From assembly GCF_010994095.1 (NCBI RefSeq), contig NZ_WJYO01000005.1:62001-126000 (forward strand): 64,000 nucleotides of DNA, in the 5' to 3' direction. The stretch's first letter is position 1. Each line of letters opens with the position of its first letter. Below are positions 61,352-64,000 of this stretch, piece after piece. This DNA is from Mumia xiangluensis (GTDB taxonomy: Bacteria; Actinomycetota; Actinomycetes; Propionibacteriales; Nocardioidaceae). A program made the position numbers and the translations under genes. The notes beneath the pieces were generated by a model. It was not told the origin of the DNA. It worked only from the letters and a program-made list of their open reading frames with translations, and did no database searches.

Positions 61352-63114
61352 CACCTGTCGCCTCCGCCCGTGGCCCGATCGATCCGCGACTCGTACGGCG
61401 CTCGCGGGCGGTGCGCGCGTACCTGGTCGTCAGCATCGTCCTCGCCACGCTCGTCGCCGGGCTCGTGGTGGCTCAGGCGTGGCTGATCGCGTCGGTCGTG
61501 TCGGACGGCTTCGAGGGGAGCGGCGTGACCGAGGCGGTGACGACCGCGCTCGTCGCCCTCGCCGCGGTGGTCGCCGGGCGAGCGCTGCTCGGCTGGCTCC
61601 ACACGGTCGTCTCGGCACGGGCGGCCGTCCAGGTGAAGCAGCAGCTGCGCAGCGAGGTCGTCGCGCAGCTGCTGGGCGGCTCGCCGGGCAGCACGGCGTC
61701 GGGCTCGGGCACGGCGTCGGTCTCGAGCGCAGTGTCCTCCTCGAGCGCGGTCGTGACGCTGCTGGGGCCGGGGCTGGACAAGCTCGACCCGTACTTCGCG
61801 AAGTACCTGCCGCAGCTGGTGCTGGCGCTCACCGTCCCCGCCGTCGTCGTCGTGTCCGTGTTCGTCGCGGACCCGCTGTCCGGAGTGACGATCGCGGTGA
61901 CGCTGCCGTTGGTCGTCGTGTTCATGGTGCTCGTCGGCTACGTGACGCGCGACCGTACGGAGCGCCGCTGGCGCGCCCTGGTCCGGCTGTCGCACCACTT
62001 CTCCGACGTCCTCGACGGGCTGGTCGTGCTGAAGGTCTTCGGGCGCTCGCGCAACCAGACGAAGGGCATCGCCGAGGTCGGGGAGCGCAACCGCCGCGAG
62101 ACGATGGGGGCACTGCGGCTGGCGTTCTTGTCGTCGTTCGTGCTGGAGCTGGTCGCGTCGATCTCGGTCGCGCTGGTCGCGGTCTCGATCGGGCTGCGGC
62201 TCGTCGAGGGCCACATGACGCTCATGACGGGACTGTTCGTGCTCGTCCTCGCCCCCGACGCGTACCTGCCGCTGCGCCAGGTCGGTGCCCACTTCCACGA
62301 CTCGGCGGAGGGGCGTGCGGTCGCGGACGACGTGTACGCGATCCTCGACGCTCCCGCTGGTCGAGCGAGCCGCTTTCCCGCTGGTCGAGCGAGCGGCTTT
62401 CCCGCTGGTCGAGCGAGCGGAGCGAGTCGAGACCACCCCACCCTCGCCGGAGCCACCATCACCCTCGAGGAGGTCTCCGTCTCCTATCCGGGCCGTACGA
62501 CCCCCGCTCTCGCCGCGACGTCGCTGACCCTCGCCCCCGGGCAGGTCACCGCGCTCACCGGTCCTTCGGGATGCGGCAAGAGCACCCTCGTCGACGTGCT
62601 GATGGGATTCGTTGCCCCGACCACCGGGCGCGTCGTCGTGCGCACGGCGGACGGCACGACGTACGACCTCGCGGACCTCGACCTCACGGCCTGGCGCGCG
62701 GAGCTCGCGTGGGTCCCTCAGGTCCCGGGCGTGCTCGCAGGCACCGTGGCCGGCAACGTCCGCCTCGGCGCGCCGGACGCCTCGGACCGGGACGTCCTCG
62801 CCGCGTTGAGGGACGCGGGCGCGCCGGACCTGCACCCGTGGCGCGACGTCCACGAGGGCGGCGCCAACCTGTCCGCGGGCGAGCGGCGGCGGCTCGCGGT
62901 CGCCCGAGCGCTGCTCCGCGTACGCCGCGGCGGCGCTGCCGTGATGCTGCTCGACGAGCCGACCGCGGGGCTGGACCCGACGAGCGAGCAGCAAGTACGC
63001 CGTGCGCTGCGGGACGCGCGCGTGACCGTGCTCGTGGTGGCCCACCGCCGCGCGCTCGTCGCCGACGCGGACGCCGTCGTGCCCCTCCCCGCGCCGCTGG
63101 TGGTGGTCTCGTGA
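61348..63114 (+). CDS. cydD: Thiol reductant ABC exporter subunit CydD
   Basis: 588 residues. Six-helix ABC exporter domain (about 20-315), then nucleotide-binding domain: Walker A TGPSGCGKSTLVDVL, signature LSAGERRRLAVARALL, Walker B VMLLDEPTAGLD. With CydC it exports cysteine or glutathione-type thiols needed to assemble cytochrome bd. Between the two domains (about 336-362) lies an in-frame repeat (PAGRASRF, PAGRASGF, PAGRASGASR) that comes from a dispersed DNA repeat, not from the family. Overlaps cydB and cydC starts. Confidence 0.94.
   Translation: MTPVASARGPIDPRLVRRSRAVRAYLVVSIVLATLVAGLVVAQAWLIASVVSDGFEGSGVTEAVTTALVALAAVVAGRALLGWLHTVVSARAAVQVKQQLRSEVVAQLLGGSPGSTASGSGTASVSSAVSSSSAVVTLLGPGLDKLDPYFAKYLPQLVLALTVPAVVVVSVFVADPLSGVTIAVTLPLVVVFMVLVGYVTRDRTERRWRALVRLSHHFSDVLDGLVVLKVFGRSRNQTKGIAEVGERNRRETMGALRLAFLSSFVLELVASISVALVAVSIGLRLVEGHMTLMTGLFVLVLAPDAYLPLRQVGAHFHDSAEGRAVADDVYAILDAPAGRASRFPAGRASGFPAGRASGASRDHPTLAGATITLEEVSVSYPGRTTPALAATSLTLAPGQVTALTGPSGCGKSTLVDVLMGFVAPTTGRVVVRTADGTTYDLADLDLTAWRAELAWVPQVPGVLAGTVAGNVRLGAPDASDRDVLAALRDAGAPDLHPWRDVHEGGANLSAGERRRLAVARALLRVRRGGAAVMLLDEPTAGLDPTSEQQVRRALRDARVTVLVVAHRRALVADADAVVPLPAPLVVVS
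62353..62434 (+). repeat. REP-like repeat, three units, inserted in frame in cydD
   Basis: Two 24-bp units of CCCGCTGGTCGAGCGAGCSG plus CTTT (62353-62376, 62377-62400), then a third continuing into AGCGAGTCGAGACC (62401-62434). The terminal part is nearly palindromic. The total length keeps the frame. A degenerate copy in the reverse orientation lies at 9405-9432. Confidence 0.85.
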
Positions 63115-64000
63115 CCACCGCACGCAAGCGCCTCCTCGTCGGCGGACTCTTCGGAGTGCTGGCCAGCCTCGCCTCGATCGGGCTCCTGCTGGTCTCGGCG
63201 TGGCTGATCTCGCGCGCGGCGCAGCAGCCACCCGTCCTCTACCTGATGGTCGCCATCGTCGGTGTCCGCGCACTCGGGATCGGCCGTGCGGCCCTGCGCT
63301 ACGTCGAGCGTCTGCTGACCCACGACGGCGCGCTTCGCGTCGGCACCGACCTCCGGATCGCCGTCTACTCCCGGCTCGAGCGCCTTTCGCCGGCCACTCT
63401 CGCGGCGGGACGCCGGGGGGAGCGGATCGCGCGCATCGCGTCCGACGTCGAGGCGCTCCAGGACCGCCTCGTCCGCGTGACCGTGCCTCGTGCGATCACG
63501 GCGGTGTCCGCGGCCGTCGTCGTCGGGCTGGTTCTCGCCGTGTTCCCGCTGGGCGGTGTCGTCCTCGCGGTGAGCGTCGCTGTCGCGTGGATCGGTGTCG
63601 TCCTCGCCGTACGGATCGGCGGTACGCGGGCGAGCGCCGCGACCGCCGAGCTGCGCGGCCGGCTCGCTGCGGAGGTGTCGGAGGCGGTGCTGTCGTCGCG
63701 CGACCTCGTTGCGTACGGCGCGGGCGAGGCAGCAGCCGGCGATCTCGCCCGGACGGGCGCCGCGCTCGCGGCGGCCGAGCGCCGCACAGCGTTCCTGGAC
63801 GGCCTCGGCATCCTCGTCGTACGGCTGTGCCTCGGTGCCGCGACCTGCGTGATCGCGGTGGCCGGGGTCGCCGCGGTCGCGGACGGCACTCTGGGACCGG
63901 TGCTGCTGGCCGTTGTCGTGCTCGCGCCCGTCGCACTCGCCGAGCCCCTCGAGGGTCTGAGTGCGGTCGAGCAGCAGGATCAGCGATCGGCGGCCTCGCG
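63111..64000 (+). CDS. cydC: Thiol reductant ABC exporter subunit CydC (3' end outside window)
   Basis: GTG 63111 overlaps the cydD stop (GTGA). About 296 residues are present, covering most of the transmembrane domain: LFGVLASLASIGLLLVSAWLISRAAQQPP at the start, then RALGIGRAALRYVERLLTHDGALRV, which is the CydC signature region, and RIASDVEALQDRLVRVTVP. The ATPase domain lies beyond the right edge. Partner of CydD. Confidence 0.93.
   Translation, partial: MTTARKRLLVGGLFGVLASLASIGLLLVSAWLISRAAQQPPVLYLMVAIVGVRALGIGRAALRYVERLLTHDGALRVGTDLRIAVYSRLERLSPATLAAGRRGERIARIASDVEALQDRLVRVTVPRAITAVSAAVVVGLVLAVFPLGGVVLAVSVAVAWIGVVLAVRIGGTRASAATAELRGRLAAEVSEAVLSSRDLVAYGAGEAAAGDLARTGAALAAAERRTAFLDGLGILVVRLCLGAATCVIAVAGVAAVADGTLGPVLLAVVVLAPVALAEPLEGLSAVEQQDQRSAAS

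Overview
The window is high-GC DNA with tightly packed, mostly protein-coding genes on both strands. Gene content points to an actinomycete, most plausibly Nocardioidaceae. The markers are an SMC with a TTG start, an MsiK-type sugar ABC ATPase, ROK-regulated amino-sugar import, CydABDC, a Zur/Znu operon, a MocR-YczE divergon, and many starts that look leaderless (a TANNNT-like -10 box about 6-8 nt upstream of ATG or GTG). The family-level placement is inference. I see no tRNA, rRNA, CRISPR array, prophage or insertion sequence.

Layout. 1-11.7 kb: the end of ilvC, then a TPP-riboswitch-controlled thiM-thiE-thiD-tenA operon (thiazole/pyrimidine salvage). Next come a sigma/anti-sigma-like pair, a MocR regulator divergent from a YczE-type membrane protein, and an O-methyltransferase. 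The leuB region follows with a long leader (a 15-codon ORF, a strong hairpin, a 45-aa ORF and a palindrome), then leuB and ilvE. 11.8-17.1 kb: an oxidoreductase island (two MDR reductases, a VOC-domain protein, an FAD oxidoreductase) with a TetR-like palindrome. 17.1-18.9 kb: cimA, preceded by a Val/Ile-rich leader peptide and a complete-looking attenuator. 18.9-22.8 kb: a secreted C39-like peptidase, a ROK regulator and a TauD-family dioxygenase. 22.9-26.8 kb: a five-gene zinc operon, znuA-znuC-znuB-zur plus a glycosylase-annotated family member, under a perfect Zur box. 26.8-34.4 kb: small proteins, an aldo/keto reductase, glyS, a lipoprotein, an alanine-type aminotransferase, a tRNA-dihydrouridine synthase and an amidohydrolase.

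34.4-39.2 kb: two bacterial-PH membrane proteins, a polysaccharide deacetylase-glycosyltransferase fusion, and a low-complexity anchored protein. 39.4-40.5 kb: msiK. 40.7-41.8 kb: an orphan leucine-rich-repeat-like gene. 41.9-49.6 kb: a seven-gene minus-strand amino-sugar operon (ROK repressor, binding protein, two permeases, family 3 hexosaminidase, ROK kinase, nagB). It lacks its own ATPase, which MsiK could supply. 49.8-57.5 kb: a coiled-coil microprotein, smc, a thioesterase, a GNAT enzyme, a TPR-AAA ATPase with a TPR membrane partner, and a small membrane protein. 57.4-64 kb: a BlaI repressor and M56 protease, divergent from cydA-cydB-cydD-cydC (cytochrome bd and its assembly exporter) across three BlaI-like palindromes.

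Two cross-cutting features stand out. Gene ends are often marked by long, nearly perfect stem-loops of unrelated sequence without U-tracts. Branched-chain amino acid genes (ilvC, leuB, ilvE, cimA) are dispersed over 19 kb, and two of them carry leader ORFs.
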